DNA of 64,000 bases from Planctomycetota bacterium (lineage in GTDB: Bacteria > Planctomycetota > Planctomycetia > Planctomycetales > Planctomycetaceae): contig JAFEBS010000004.1 in assembly GCA_018242525.1 (NCBI GenBank), forward strand, positions 70,870 to 134,869, written 5' to 3'. Positions 34,598 to 42,594 of this stretch are shown here, piece after piece. Position 1 is the stretch's first letter, and each line of letters opens with the position of its first letter. The position numbers and the translations under genes were made by a program. The notes beneath the pieces were generated by a model. It was given only the letters and a program-made list of their open reading frames with translations, was not told the DNA's origin and did no database searches.

Positions 34598-36058
34598 ATG
34601 TCCAAACGCCGATGGAGCGGTTTTTATTTGACGCCCTGCATACTTGCATCCTCGGGATGCGCGGTGGTTCCAATGCAGGCATCCGCCCCTAAGCCACTCA
34701 CTGCGGAGCGGATGCTGGCGATTGCGACGAGATTTGAAAAGCAGGGGCAACCAGCGCATGCGCGAGAGGTCTACGAGCAACTGCTGGCGGCCGATCCAAA
34801 TTCGCCCATCGCCCGAGAGCGACTCGACACGCTGATTGCGGCATCGCAGGGTGCGGAAGCGGGCTCACGCCGCAGAATCCCACCGCGGCCATCGTCACCT
34901 CACCCATTGGCAGAAATTGCGACAGGCGAGGAGCACGCTGCGAATTCGGCCATGTCTACTGAAGTCGTTCACGTCGCGGTCACTGCCGCCGCTCCCGTTC
35001 GCGTGGTAGACACAGCGACCCCTCCGGCTGAGGACGTGGATCTGGCGCCGTATGAGCATCCTCTCGCTTCAACTCCTGCTGCAGAGCCATCTGCAAGCTC
35101 GCAGGCTGGCGTGGATGTTCCGCCATCACCGACAGGTCGCCAGGAGAAGATTAATGAGGATGAGTGGGAATTCCCCGCAGTGCAGTCTGCGACTGCGTCC
35201 TCAGCAAAGGTTCAGATGGATGTCGTTGAGGCAGCTGAGTCGACCACTTTGGTAATCAACGCTCTCCCGGAAATGAAAGAGCCAGATCAGAGGCTTTCCG
35301 CAGATGGTCCTTCGCTACCTGAGACGGCAGACGCAGCTCAGTCGTCCGCAGTCGAATCAGCAAATGATTCCAGGAGGATTGACGAAACCGCAGAACTGAT
35401 TGAGCGGTCCGAAATACCGGCACAGTTGCAACAGTTATTTGGCCCGTTTCACGCAGGAATGCTGGAGTACGTGAGTGAGCACCGGGGCGAGATCCAGGAT
35501 GGCTTGCTGGGGATCGCATGCGATCCGGCTGCCAATCCGATGGATCGGTCGCGAGCGAATTTCCTGTTGGGACAAATTGGTCCGGACGCGGCCGCCGTTG
35601 TCGAAGGATTACGACGAACGATGCGATCGGTCCCGGTGAAGTCGTTGCAAATCGAAATGGCGGAGTCGATCCTGCTGATTCAACCTGGCGATTCAGATGC
35701 CGTGCGGCTGTTGTTGTCAATCCTGCGGGAAAAGGGGCACGATGATTCGCGGTTTTATGCCGCGTTTGCACTTCGGGCCAGCGCCTCACCGACGACTGGT
35801 TATGTGGTGGACGAACTGCTTGACGTCTTGGCCGAAACAGACGACTGCCGCCTGCGGCGGATGATCATGTTGTCGCTGGGGTCGTTTGGAACAGCCGCTG
35901 AAAAGGCGATTCCAGCGCTCAGGCAGGCTTTGGATGATCCAGACCCGATGGCACGGGTGATTGCTGATTCATCACTGAAGGTGATTGCTCCGCAGCCAGA
36001 TGGTACCCGGCAAGTTCGGTATCAGGTTTCTGATCTGACTGTCCGCGGTTCTCGTTAA
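34598..36058 (+). CDS. TPR/HEAT-repeat lipoprotein (copy 2)
   Basis: A 486-residue paralogue of the gene at 27129. The N-terminus (MSKRRWSGFYL) and the Cys in SSGCAVVP match a lipoprotein signal less well than in copy 1. The TPR-like part ERMLAIATRFEKQGQPAHAR and the C-terminal HEAT-like region (RFYAAFALRASASPTTGYVV, IMLSLGSFGTAAEKAIPAL) are very similar to copy 1. The linker between them is about 110 residues longer and rich in Ala, Glu and Ser. It precedes the small lipoprotein and the Wza-type gene and is likely co-transcribed with them. Confidence 0.8.
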   Translation: MSKRRWSGFYLTPCILASSGCAVVPMQASAPKPLTAERMLAIATRFEKQGQPAHAREVYEQLLAADPNSPIARERLDTLIAASQGAEAGSRRRIPPRPSSPHPLAEIATGEEHAANSAMSTEVVHVAVTAAAPVRVVDTATPPAEDVDLAPYEHPLASTPAAEPSASSQAGVDVPPSPTGRQEKINEDEWEFPAVQSATASSAKVQMDVVEAAESTTLVINALPEMKEPDQRLSADGPSLPETADAAQSSAVESANDSRRIDETAELIERSEIPAQLQQLFGPFHAGMLEYVSEHRGEIQDGLLGIACDPAANPMDRSRANFLLGQIGPDAAAVVEGLRRTMRSVPVKSLQIEMAESILLIQPGDSDAVRLLLSILREKGHDDSRFYAAFALRASASPTTGYVVDELLDVLAETDDCRLRRMIMLSLGSFGTAAEKAIPALRQALDDPDPMARVIADSSLKVIAPQPDGTRQVRYQVSDLTVRGSR

Positions 36059-36134
36059 CCGGTTTTTGGCGTTCGCCGCGGGACATCCCGTCAGCGGAAT
36101 GTATCCTCGAGTTTCCTGAACAAAGTGAAGTACC

Positions 36135-36656
36135 ATGTCACCATATCGGATTCTCCCCTGCGTCCTGCTGCTACTGCAGAGTTGCGGTTGCCTGTACGAG
36201 ATTCGGGACGAAATCATTGATTGTGAATTCAAGCTGAAAAACTGCTGGATGGCGAAGTCCGCCTGGAGGCAGTGTGCGCCCGTCTATCGCAATCTGGAGA
36301 ATCAACGCGACTTTCAATCTGGTTTCAAGGCAGGCTACACCGCCGTGGCGAGTGGTTCCAACGGTTGCCCGCCGTCTCTTCCACCGGCGTGTTACTGGAA
36401 AGCCTGTTATCAGACGGAATCCGGCAAGATGAAGGCACACGCGTGGTTTGATGGCTATTCCCACGGGGCTCTGGCAGCGGAAGCAGATGGTGTGTCTGAC
36501 ATGAATCGCATCGTCACCCGCGGAGGAAACCATGCCCTCGGCTCAATGACTGAACTACATCACGACGACGTCGGAGCAGGAACAATGATGGAATCGCCTC
36601 CAACACCGTTCTCCGAATTACCACAACCGCTGCCAGCTCCAGCAACAGCCCAGTAG
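36135..36656 (+). CDS. Small Cys-rich lipoprotein-like protein
   Basis: A 173-residue protein I cannot assign. The N-terminus MSPYRILPCVLLLLQSCGC is a signal peptide with possible lipobox cysteines. The body has several cysteines (CEFKLKNC, GCPPSLPPACYWKACY) and DFQSGFKAGYTAVASGSNG and WFDGYSHGALAAE, suggesting a small disulfide-stabilised envelope protein. The C-terminus is Pro-rich. It sits between the second TPR/HEAT lipoprotein and the export protein on the same strand, so it probably belongs to the export apparatus. Confidence 0.72.
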   Translation: MSPYRILPCVLLLLQSCGCLYEIRDEIIDCEFKLKNCWMAKSAWRQCAPVYRNLENQRDFQSGFKAGYTAVASGSNGCPPSLPPACYWKACYQTESGKMKAHAWFDGYSHGALAAEADGVSDMNRIVTRGGNHALGSMTELHHDDVGAGTMMESPPTPFSELPQPLPAPATAQ

Positions 36657-36804
36657 AATCTCAAAACCGACAGAGCGCCGAGGCGCGTCTGAATCAAGGA
36701 TGTCCCAGGTGAACACACGCCAGCACACACCAATCCAGGCATTTTCGGGGTTCGCCCCGGAACGCTCGAACGGCTGCGCACTTGGAGCGAGAGGAGTCTT
36801 TCCC

Positions 36805-38175
36805 GTGAATTCGCGAATCGAATTGATCCGATCTCGACTGTGGAAGTGCTTGGCGGCGACGATGCTGCTGTCGACATTGAGTGGCTGCAGCAGTCTGGCT
36901 CTGTGCCTGACCGGAATCCCGGCCATTCCTGCCCATCGCGTCCCCACGGAATACCTGGGGCGGCCGCGTGCCAATATGCAGGAAATCACGCTGTCGAGAC
37001 TGCGGCAGAATCCTCCGAAGATCTATCAACTGGCCCCCAACGACGTCTTGGGCGTTTACATCGAAAACGTGCTGGGCCAACCCGATGCGCCTCCGCCTGT
37101 TAACTTTCCTCAGGACGGTAGTCGACCACCGTCACTGGGTTTTCCAATCCCAGTACGCGAGGACGGAACTCTGGCGCTGCCGCTCGTTGATCCGATTCAG
37201 GTGGAAGGCCTGACGCTGCCCCAGGCCGCGGAGGCGATTCGTGAGGCGTATACCGTCAAGAAGAAGATCCTGCCCGAGGGCAAGGACCGAATCATCGTCA
37301 CTCTGCAGCGTCCCCGCGAATACCGAGTACTGGTCGTCCGTGAAGAGGCTGGCAGCGGCGGAGCTACAGGGGGATCGACCGGCGGTGGCGGTGTTGGAGG
37401 AGGTGGTGGTGGCCTGGGTGTGGGCAATTCCAAGCGGGGCACAGGTGCCACCGTACTTCTGCCCGCCTATGAAAACGATCTGCTGTCGGCATTGACCAAA
37501 ACAGGCGGTCTGCCCGGATTGGATGCCCAGAATGAAGTTCTGATCCTGCGTGGAAACTTCCACGATGCCGCGGAACGCGACCTGCTGATCGCGCGGATGA
37601 AAGCCTGCCAGGATCCTTGTGAATGCGAACAGGAACTTCCGCCCGATGTGAACATCACACGGATTCCGTTGCGGTTCTATCCTGAGCAGGTGCCGACGTT
37701 CAAGCAGGAGGACATCATTCTGCAGAACGGTGACATTGTGATGGTACAATCACGTGAGCGCGAGTTGTACTACACCAGCGGTGTGATCCGTGGCGGGGCA
37801 CAACCACTACCCCGCGACTATGATCTGGATATCCTTCAGGCCGTGGCCCTGGCTGGTGGCAGCGTCGCCCCAGGCGGAACCGGCGTCGGCAATGTCAGCG
37901 GTTCGGGTGGTTACGGCGGCAACGGTGGTGGAATGACCATGGGGGCGACACCGTCCCGCGCCATCGTGCTTCGTAAGACATGCAATGGGGGCGAGATTCC
38001 GATTCGCGTAGATCTGCGTCGGGCCTTGATCAACCCCGGTGAACGAATTCTCATCCAACCCGAAGACACGATCATTGTCCAGTACACGTTTGCCGAAGAA
38101 CTCTACAACGCCGCCCTTCGTACCGTCTCGTTCAACTTTCTCATGAACGGATTGAGCGGTCAGGGAATTCGATAG
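36805..38175 (+). CDS. Wza-type polysaccharide export lipoprotein (Poly_export/SLBB)
   Basis: A 456-residue outer-membrane export protein. Lipobox LSGC follows a hydrophobic signal. The polysaccharide export domain (YQLAPNDVLGVYI, then VREDGTLALPLVDPIQVEGLTLPQA across about residues 75-150) leads into SLBB-like beta-grasp domains (LSALTKTGGLPG, LDILQAVALAGGS). Two long Gly-rich insertions at about residues 182-209 and 350-377 are unusual. GTG at 36805 is chosen because GAGGAG lies eight bases upstream; an ATG at 36700 would put 35 residues before the signal. It would form the secretion pore with the tyrosine autokinase. Confidence 0.9.
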   Translation: MNSRIELIRSRLWKCLAATMLLSTLSGCSSLALCLTGIPAIPAHRVPTEYLGRPRANMQEITLSRLRQNPPKIYQLAPNDVLGVYIENVLGQPDAPPPVNFPQDGSRPPSLGFPIPVREDGTLALPLVDPIQVEGLTLPQAAEAIREAYTVKKKILPEGKDRIIVTLQRPREYRVLVVREEAGSGGATGGSTGGGGVGGGGGGLGVGNSKRGTGATVLLPAYENDLLSALTKTGGLPGLDAQNEVLILRGNFHDAAERDLLIARMKACQDPCECEQELPPDVNITRIPLRFYPEQVPTFKQEDIILQNGDIVMVQSRERELYYTSGVIRGGAQPLPRDYDLDILQAVALAGGSVAPGGTGVGNVSGSGGYGGNGGGMTMGATPSRAIVLRKTCNGGEIPIRVDLRRALINPGERILIQPEDTIIVQYTFAEELYNAALRTVSFNFLMNGLSGQGIR

Positions 38176-38196
38176 GCCGGCTCACCGAGGTCAAAA

Positions 38197-38240
38197 GACC
38201 AAGGCATGTGAACGAGGTTATTCGTCCACATGCCTTGGTC
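38197..38240. terminator. Bidirectional terminator hairpin
   Basis: GACCAAGGCATGTG (38197-38210) pairs with CACATGCCTTGGTC (38227-38240). On the minus strand it is followed by TTTT; on the plus strand a T-rich stretch comes about 10 bases later. It lies between the convergent export and PEP-CTERM genes. Confidence 0.8.
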
Positions 38241-38272
38241 CGTTTCGAATTTTTGAGATCGAAGTCGTGTGA

Positions 38273-39028
38273 TCAAGCCATCAACGGTAGGTCCTGATCG
38301 TTGACCTCGCCGCCAACAGGCTTTCGGCGCCGGCGTAGCATTGCCACCGCAGGGCCCGCCAGTAATCCGGCAAGAGCCAACGATCCTGGCTCGGGATTTG
38401 CGGTAACAGCCAAGTCAAACCCGGATCCACTAAATCCATTGTTCAGTGTGTCGATCGAGAAATGAAAGGTTCCCGTGGAGTGATACGCGATCGATCCACC
38501 GCCACCATTGAGTCCACCGAAGAGCAATTCGTTGAACGAGATTTGATTGACTGCGTAGCTTGGGTTGGAGGATGGAGCTGGATTCGCACCGTTGAAAACG
38601 TCATCCAACAACGCCACATTTCCAGAGATCTTGAAGTCCATGGGTCCAATTTGTTTCCCGCTATCGCCCGGATCAACCCCGTTGTCGCCCAGTTTGTTGG
38701 TGATATTCACTGTGAAGAAGTATTCAGCGGAACCACCGGAAGCAATCGTGTTGAAATGAATCGTGAACGGTTGCTGAAGCGTAAAGACGTCCAGATTCAA
38801 TGTGACCTGATTTGGATTAGCCGCTCCTGAACCTTGATAGTCATTGTTATTGACGGCACTTCCCGTTGCCGTAAAACTGCTGGATGTCAGATCTCCGTTG
38901 CCACCCGGTGAGGTGTTCGCCCCTGCAGAGATTCCAGAAATGAAGTCTGCATGCGCGCTGGATGCTACACAAACGACGACCAGACAGATTACTGCCGTGA
39001 GAATACGTGTTCGCATTGCCCTCTCCAT
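38273..39028 (-). CDS. PEP-CTERM sorted secreted protein
   Basis: A 251-residue exported protein with a signal peptide (ILTAVICLVVVCVASSAHA) and a C-terminal sorting signal: NPEPGSLALAGLLAGPAVA followed by RRRRK. That tripartite tail is what exosortases recognise and cut. The mature region is Gly/Ser/Asn-rich with a beta-rich look. AGGAG six bases before the ATG at 39028 supports this start over the next ATG at 39016. It is the obvious candidate substrate for the exosortase encoded at 40715. Confidence 0.9.
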   Translation of the reverse strand: MERAMRTRILTAVICLVVVCVASSAHADFISGISAGANTSPGGNGDLTSSSFTATGSAVNNNDYQGSGAANPNQVTLNLDVFTLQQPFTIHFNTIASGGSAEYFFTVNITNKLGDNGVDPGDSGKQIGPMDFKISGNVALLDDVFNGANPAPSSNPSYAVNQISFNELLFGGLNGGGGSIAYHSTGTFHFSIDTLNNGFSGSGFDLAVTANPEPGSLALAGLLAGPAVAMLRRRRKPVGGEVNDQDLPLMA

Positions 39029-39052
39029 TCAAGTCTCCTAAACACCGTAGAC

Positions 39053-39081
39053 ATAATTGTCGATTCATTCAGCATTGTCAA
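39053..39081 (-). promoter_or_regulatory. Sigma-70-type promoter for PEP-CTERM gene
   Basis: On the minus strand a perfect TTGACA (39081-39076) and AATTAT (39058-39053, four of six consensus) are spaced 17 bases apart. Transcription would start near 39046, leaving a leader of about 18 bases with the AGGAG ribosome site. Confidence 0.6.
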
Positions 39082-39132
39082 TCGTCAACCACCCAAAGCC
39101 CGCAGATTCGGAAAAACTGGATTCTTGGCTAG

Positions 39133-40674
39133 CTAGTTTTGACCTTTGCCGGCCTCGTCGGCAGCACGCTGGTGCAGTTGTGCCAAGTCCAAAAGACCCA
39201 GTTGTTGGTAGGCGGATGCCAGAGCCTTGTGAGTTGAGACGTTTTTTCTCAGTGAGGGAACAGCCAGTTCCAGGTCCCGAACAGCGTCCCTGTATCGGTT
39301 CAATTTGACGAGGATGTGCCCGCGAGTATCAAGATACCGCGGCATTGTTGGATTGCGCTCGACAACAGGGTCGATTAATGCCAGTGCCTGTTCAGGGTGC
39401 GGCGGATCAGTATGGATCATCAGCCAGGCCAGATTGTTTGCCACAAGATCTGCATTCGGAAGTGCTGCGAACGCTTGCTCCATGTGCAACTTCGCTTCAT
39501 CGGCCCTCCCGGTGCCGAATGCATAGGAACCAAGGATCAAATGGCTCAATCCGACAGCACGGCCTTCCACGATATTCTTCAGTAGAAACTGGCGAACAGT
39601 CTCGCCAGTATCCTGACCGTGCTCCAGCAACTTCAGCAGACGGTCGTAGAGCGACAACTCGTCGGGATACGCCTGGACTCCCTTGGCGAGCATTTCAAAT
39701 TGTTGCATGCGCCGGTTGCTTATACCCTCCGGCAGCGAATCCGCCCACATGACGTAGGATCGGGCAAGAGCCCGACGAATTGGAATTTGATCGTTCATTG
39801 TCAGGGCATCTTGCAAGACTCGCACCGCTTCGGGGTACTGTTCCAGCAGCAGGCAAGCTTCCGCGCAGTTGATTCGAAGTTGAGCATCCTGCGGATGCTC
39901 GATTGATTCACGTTTGAAAAAATCCCGTGCCTGTTCACCGGCACTTCTCCCTTTGTCGCGTTGCCCGTCGAGCACGTATGCCTTCGCCAGAAGGAGACGC
40001 CGCGAAGGATCGGGAGACGCACTCAAGTGAGGGATGGCCTGCGACCAGAGTCCTAATTGAAAGTACATTTGTCCGAGGAGGTCGTGTGCAACGGGAACGC
40101 TCTCCCGAAGTGTCAGTGCATGCAACAGATGGGATTCCGCCAAACGAACTTGTTGTGGCGTCACCGGATTGTGAGAGAGTAACCGAGTTGCCTGCCAGAG
40201 GTGCGATGGACCATGGACCGGACGATCTTCAGGAGCCAGTAGCCGCATGGCGGAGGCCAGGCGAGGATAATCGCGCGTATGCTCGGCGGCACGTGCCAAA
40301 TCAAACAGAACTTCCCTATCGCCGGGACGCTTTTCGAGCAATCGCTCAAGGTACAGCTTGGCAGCATTGAAATCCTTTCCATCCAACGATGACTTGGCTG
40401 CGCGTTGATATTTCGCCAGGATCAATTTGTCGTCCTGGTCCGCGATGGCTATGCCGAGATACGAAACTGCGACTATCAGCACCAAGGCTGGCAATCCCGC
40501 CAACAGTTGCTGCAGTTTTCGCCTCTTCCACCACGAACGGAGCAGGTATCCGATGCTCAGACACAGGCTGGCGGCGAGTCGAAATGGCCATTTCAACATC
40601 CCACCCGCCCGCGCGAGAAAGCGATCACAGAATCGCCATGTTCGGGAGCGCAGTTTACGAAAGAGTTTTGCCAT
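39133..40674 (-). CDS. Membrane-anchored TPR protein of the exosortase locus
   Basis: A 513-residue protein. A basic N-terminus and one hydrophobic anchor (about residues 57-78, LAGLPALVLIVAVSYLGIAIA) are followed by many TPR-like helical repeats (AAKLYLERLLEKRPGDREVL, AVRDLELAVPSLRKN). It resembles the TPR proteins (PrsT-like) that accompany exosortase/EPS loci. It is 40 bases downstream of the exosortase gene on the same strand, so probably co-transcribed. A role in assembling the export complex is inferred. Confidence 0.82.
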   Translation of the reverse strand: MAKLFRKLRSRTWRFCDRFLARAGGMLKWPFRLAASLCLSIGYLLRSWWKRRKLQQLLAGLPALVLIVAVSYLGIAIADQDDKLILAKYQRAAKSSLDGKDFNAAKLYLERLLEKRPGDREVLFDLARAAEHTRDYPRLASAMRLLAPEDRPVHGPSHLWQATRLLSHNPVTPQQVRLAESHLLHALTLRESVPVAHDLLGQMYFQLGLWSQAIPHLSASPDPSRRLLLAKAYVLDGQRDKGRSAGEQARDFFKRESIEHPQDAQLRINCAEACLLLEQYPEAVRVLQDALTMNDQIPIRRALARSYVMWADSLPEGISNRRMQQFEMLAKGVQAYPDELSLYDRLLKLLEHGQDTGETVRQFLLKNIVEGRAVGLSHLILGSYAFGTGRADEAKLHMEQAFAALPNADLVANNLAWLMIHTDPPHPEQALALIDPVVERNPTMPRYLDTRGHILVKLNRYRDAVRDLELAVPSLRKNVSTHKALASAYQQLGLLDLAQLHQRAADEAGKGQN

Positions 40675-40714
40675 TAGTTCTATACAGGGATTGAGACACG
40701 TCGGGTTTCGGTCG

Positions 40715-42430
40715 TTATCTTTTCGGCTGGGACTCGAGATTGTTGCTGGCTGCTGGTGGCTGTGGATTCGTAAGAAGTTGCTGTTTGGCCCGCCCGCGGA
40801 AGTTAATATAAAGCAACAGCAGTTCCTGTGTTTCTTTATTCGTCAACGGCTCAGCGGATCTCGCTATCATCTGAATTTGCGTCAGGGGTGGACGAGCTTC
40901 GTGCCTTGTCGGCGTCGGTGGACGGGAGAGGAACGACTGCAGGCGGCGTGTGGCATCGCGCAGGTTCGACCCGGTCGTCTGTTCGGAAAACCGCGAATGG
41001 ATGCGTCCATCCTGATCGAGTTGGCTGAACATCAGAATCGCGTCCCCTTCCAGACCTCGGGACATTCGGACAACTGCGATTGATTCGCGAGTTTCACCGG
41101 AATTCCGGTCCATTGAGTCGTTCGCGGGAACTTCGATGGATTCGACGGCAACGTTGTCGATCTTCCAGCCAATCTGCGAATAGCAAATTGTTGCATCATG
41201 AAAGCTGTCGTACGGATAATCGATAGAAAGCTGCGCGACAATGGAATCTTTCCCATAGACCCACTGCTCGCTCTGTTGGCCAAACGGATCACCGACGACT
41301 CGCTGGATCCGGCTGTAATCAATTCGCGAGAACCCTTGTAGCACGGGTGGCATTCCACCTTCGCCAAACTCCTTCAGGTCCGGCATCGTCCAGAATGACG
41401 CAGTCAGGTCCGGCAATTGTTCTGGCATTGTCGCCCATTGAGCCAGCCCGGCAGTTGCGAACAGGGGTGATAATAGCGTTATGGTCATGCGCCGTTTGGG
41501 TGAGTCAACCCCTTCGACAGCAATTGCCGCCGAGGGGGTTCGCGCAACAATGGTGCGCGAAGTTCGCTGAGGCAACAGGAACAGAAACAATTGGTCGGTC
41601 GAGATGATCAGGCCGACTGACGCCGCGAACAGGATGAGCCCAAGTGCCGTATGATCTGGACCGCTCGACAAATCCATGTTCCAACTGAGACCGAGAACGA
41701 TCAAGACCAGGCGAGTGATGTTCTCAACCAGGACGATGCCGAATGCACTGATCATCGAAAGTCCGACATGCAGCACGGACCGACGCCAGAAGAGCCCCCA
41801 GAAGAGGGATGCAGCCAGTAGCACAAACAGTGAGTGAACCCCGCTGCACGCATCGGCAACGAATAGCTTTTTCTGCGGGACTTCGATCACATTTACGTAA
41901 CTGGCATGTAACACTCCGAACAGATCGAGTACTTGACTCGTCGCGTGGGTCGTGAAATGCCGAAGGTTCAGAGTCAATCTTTCGTCGGAACCAAATGGTG
42001 GTGGCAATAGTACCCAGCACATCACCCACGCTGGCAGCCACCGCATGGCCCCTTTCCAGCCAGTGCTCGACCACGCAATACAAAAACTCCCGATCAGGAC
42101 AGAGAGCATCGCCAGCCACGGTGACCAGGCCCAGGTGGCAACGATCAAGAGCCCAAGTGATCCGACGTACATCAAGCCAACGAGATACCTCCACCGGAAG
42201 TCGCCAGTCTCGTTTCCCTCGCCGTCCCGTGAACGGATCAGCAATGCGAGTAACACCGGCAGGATCAAAACGAATTGATAATGGGGGCGGGCCAGCAAGC
42301 TGGAAAGATGCCACCAAAGCAAAGGAACATATCCGGTCGCAATCAGCAAGACGGACAAGGATGGCATCCGATACGATGTCGCACGGATATTGGAACCAAA
42401 CGGAGCAGAGGTGAGCTGTACGTTTTCCAC
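40715..42430 (-). CDS. Exosortase with EpsI-like C-terminal domain
   Basis: A 571-residue polytopic membrane cysteine protease/transpeptidase that would process the PEP-CTERM tail. The catalytic residues are in place: Cys195 in ADACSGVHSLF, Arg240 in VENITRLVLIV and His260 in SGPDHTALGL. About eight membrane segments occupy residues 25-290; another hydrophobic stretch near 315-335 starts a soluble region of about 230 residues like the EpsI/exosortase-associated domain. It may belong to the planctomycete exosortase U type (inferred). Start is GTG at 42430 or ATG at 42367, neither with a strong ribosome site. Confidence 0.93.
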   Translation of the reverse strand: MENVQLTSAPFGSNIRATSYRMPSLSVLLIATGYVPLLWWHLSSLLARPHYQFVLILPVLLALLIRSRDGEGNETGDFRWRYLVGLMYVGSLGLLIVATWAWSPWLAMLSVLIGSFCIAWSSTGWKGAMRWLPAWVMCWVLLPPPFGSDERLTLNLRHFTTHATSQVLDLFGVLHASYVNVIEVPQKKLFVADACSGVHSLFVLLAASLFWGLFWRRSVLHVGLSMISAFGIVLVENITRLVLIVLGLSWNMDLSSGPDHTALGLILFAASVGLIISTDQLFLFLLPQRTSRTIVARTPSAAIAVEGVDSPKRRMTITLLSPLFATAGLAQWATMPEQLPDLTASFWTMPDLKEFGEGGMPPVLQGFSRIDYSRIQRVVGDPFGQQSEQWVYGKDSIVAQLSIDYPYDSFHDATICYSQIGWKIDNVAVESIEVPANDSMDRNSGETRESIAVVRMSRGLEGDAILMFSQLDQDGRIHSRFSEQTTGSNLRDATRRLQSFLSRPPTPTRHEARPPLTQIQMIARSAEPLTNKETQELLLLYINFRGRAKQQLLTNPQPPAASNNLESQPKR

Positions 42431-42594
42431 GTCGAATCAGCGGGCCTAAAAGGAATGTGGAGTAGTCTCTGATCAGGGATTCTTCAACATGTGACGATCA
42501 GGCTTTACTCGCCTGTTTTGGCGAGCCACCAATGGGAGCGGCGGTTGCCGCATTCGCGTGGCAGCTGGAATCGTGTTTAGGTCATTGTGCCTCT

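Noticed and set aside
36700..36804. ATG start at 36700 for the export protein
   Set aside because: It would put 35 polar residues ahead of the lipoprotein signal; GTG at 36805 has an excellent ribosome site.
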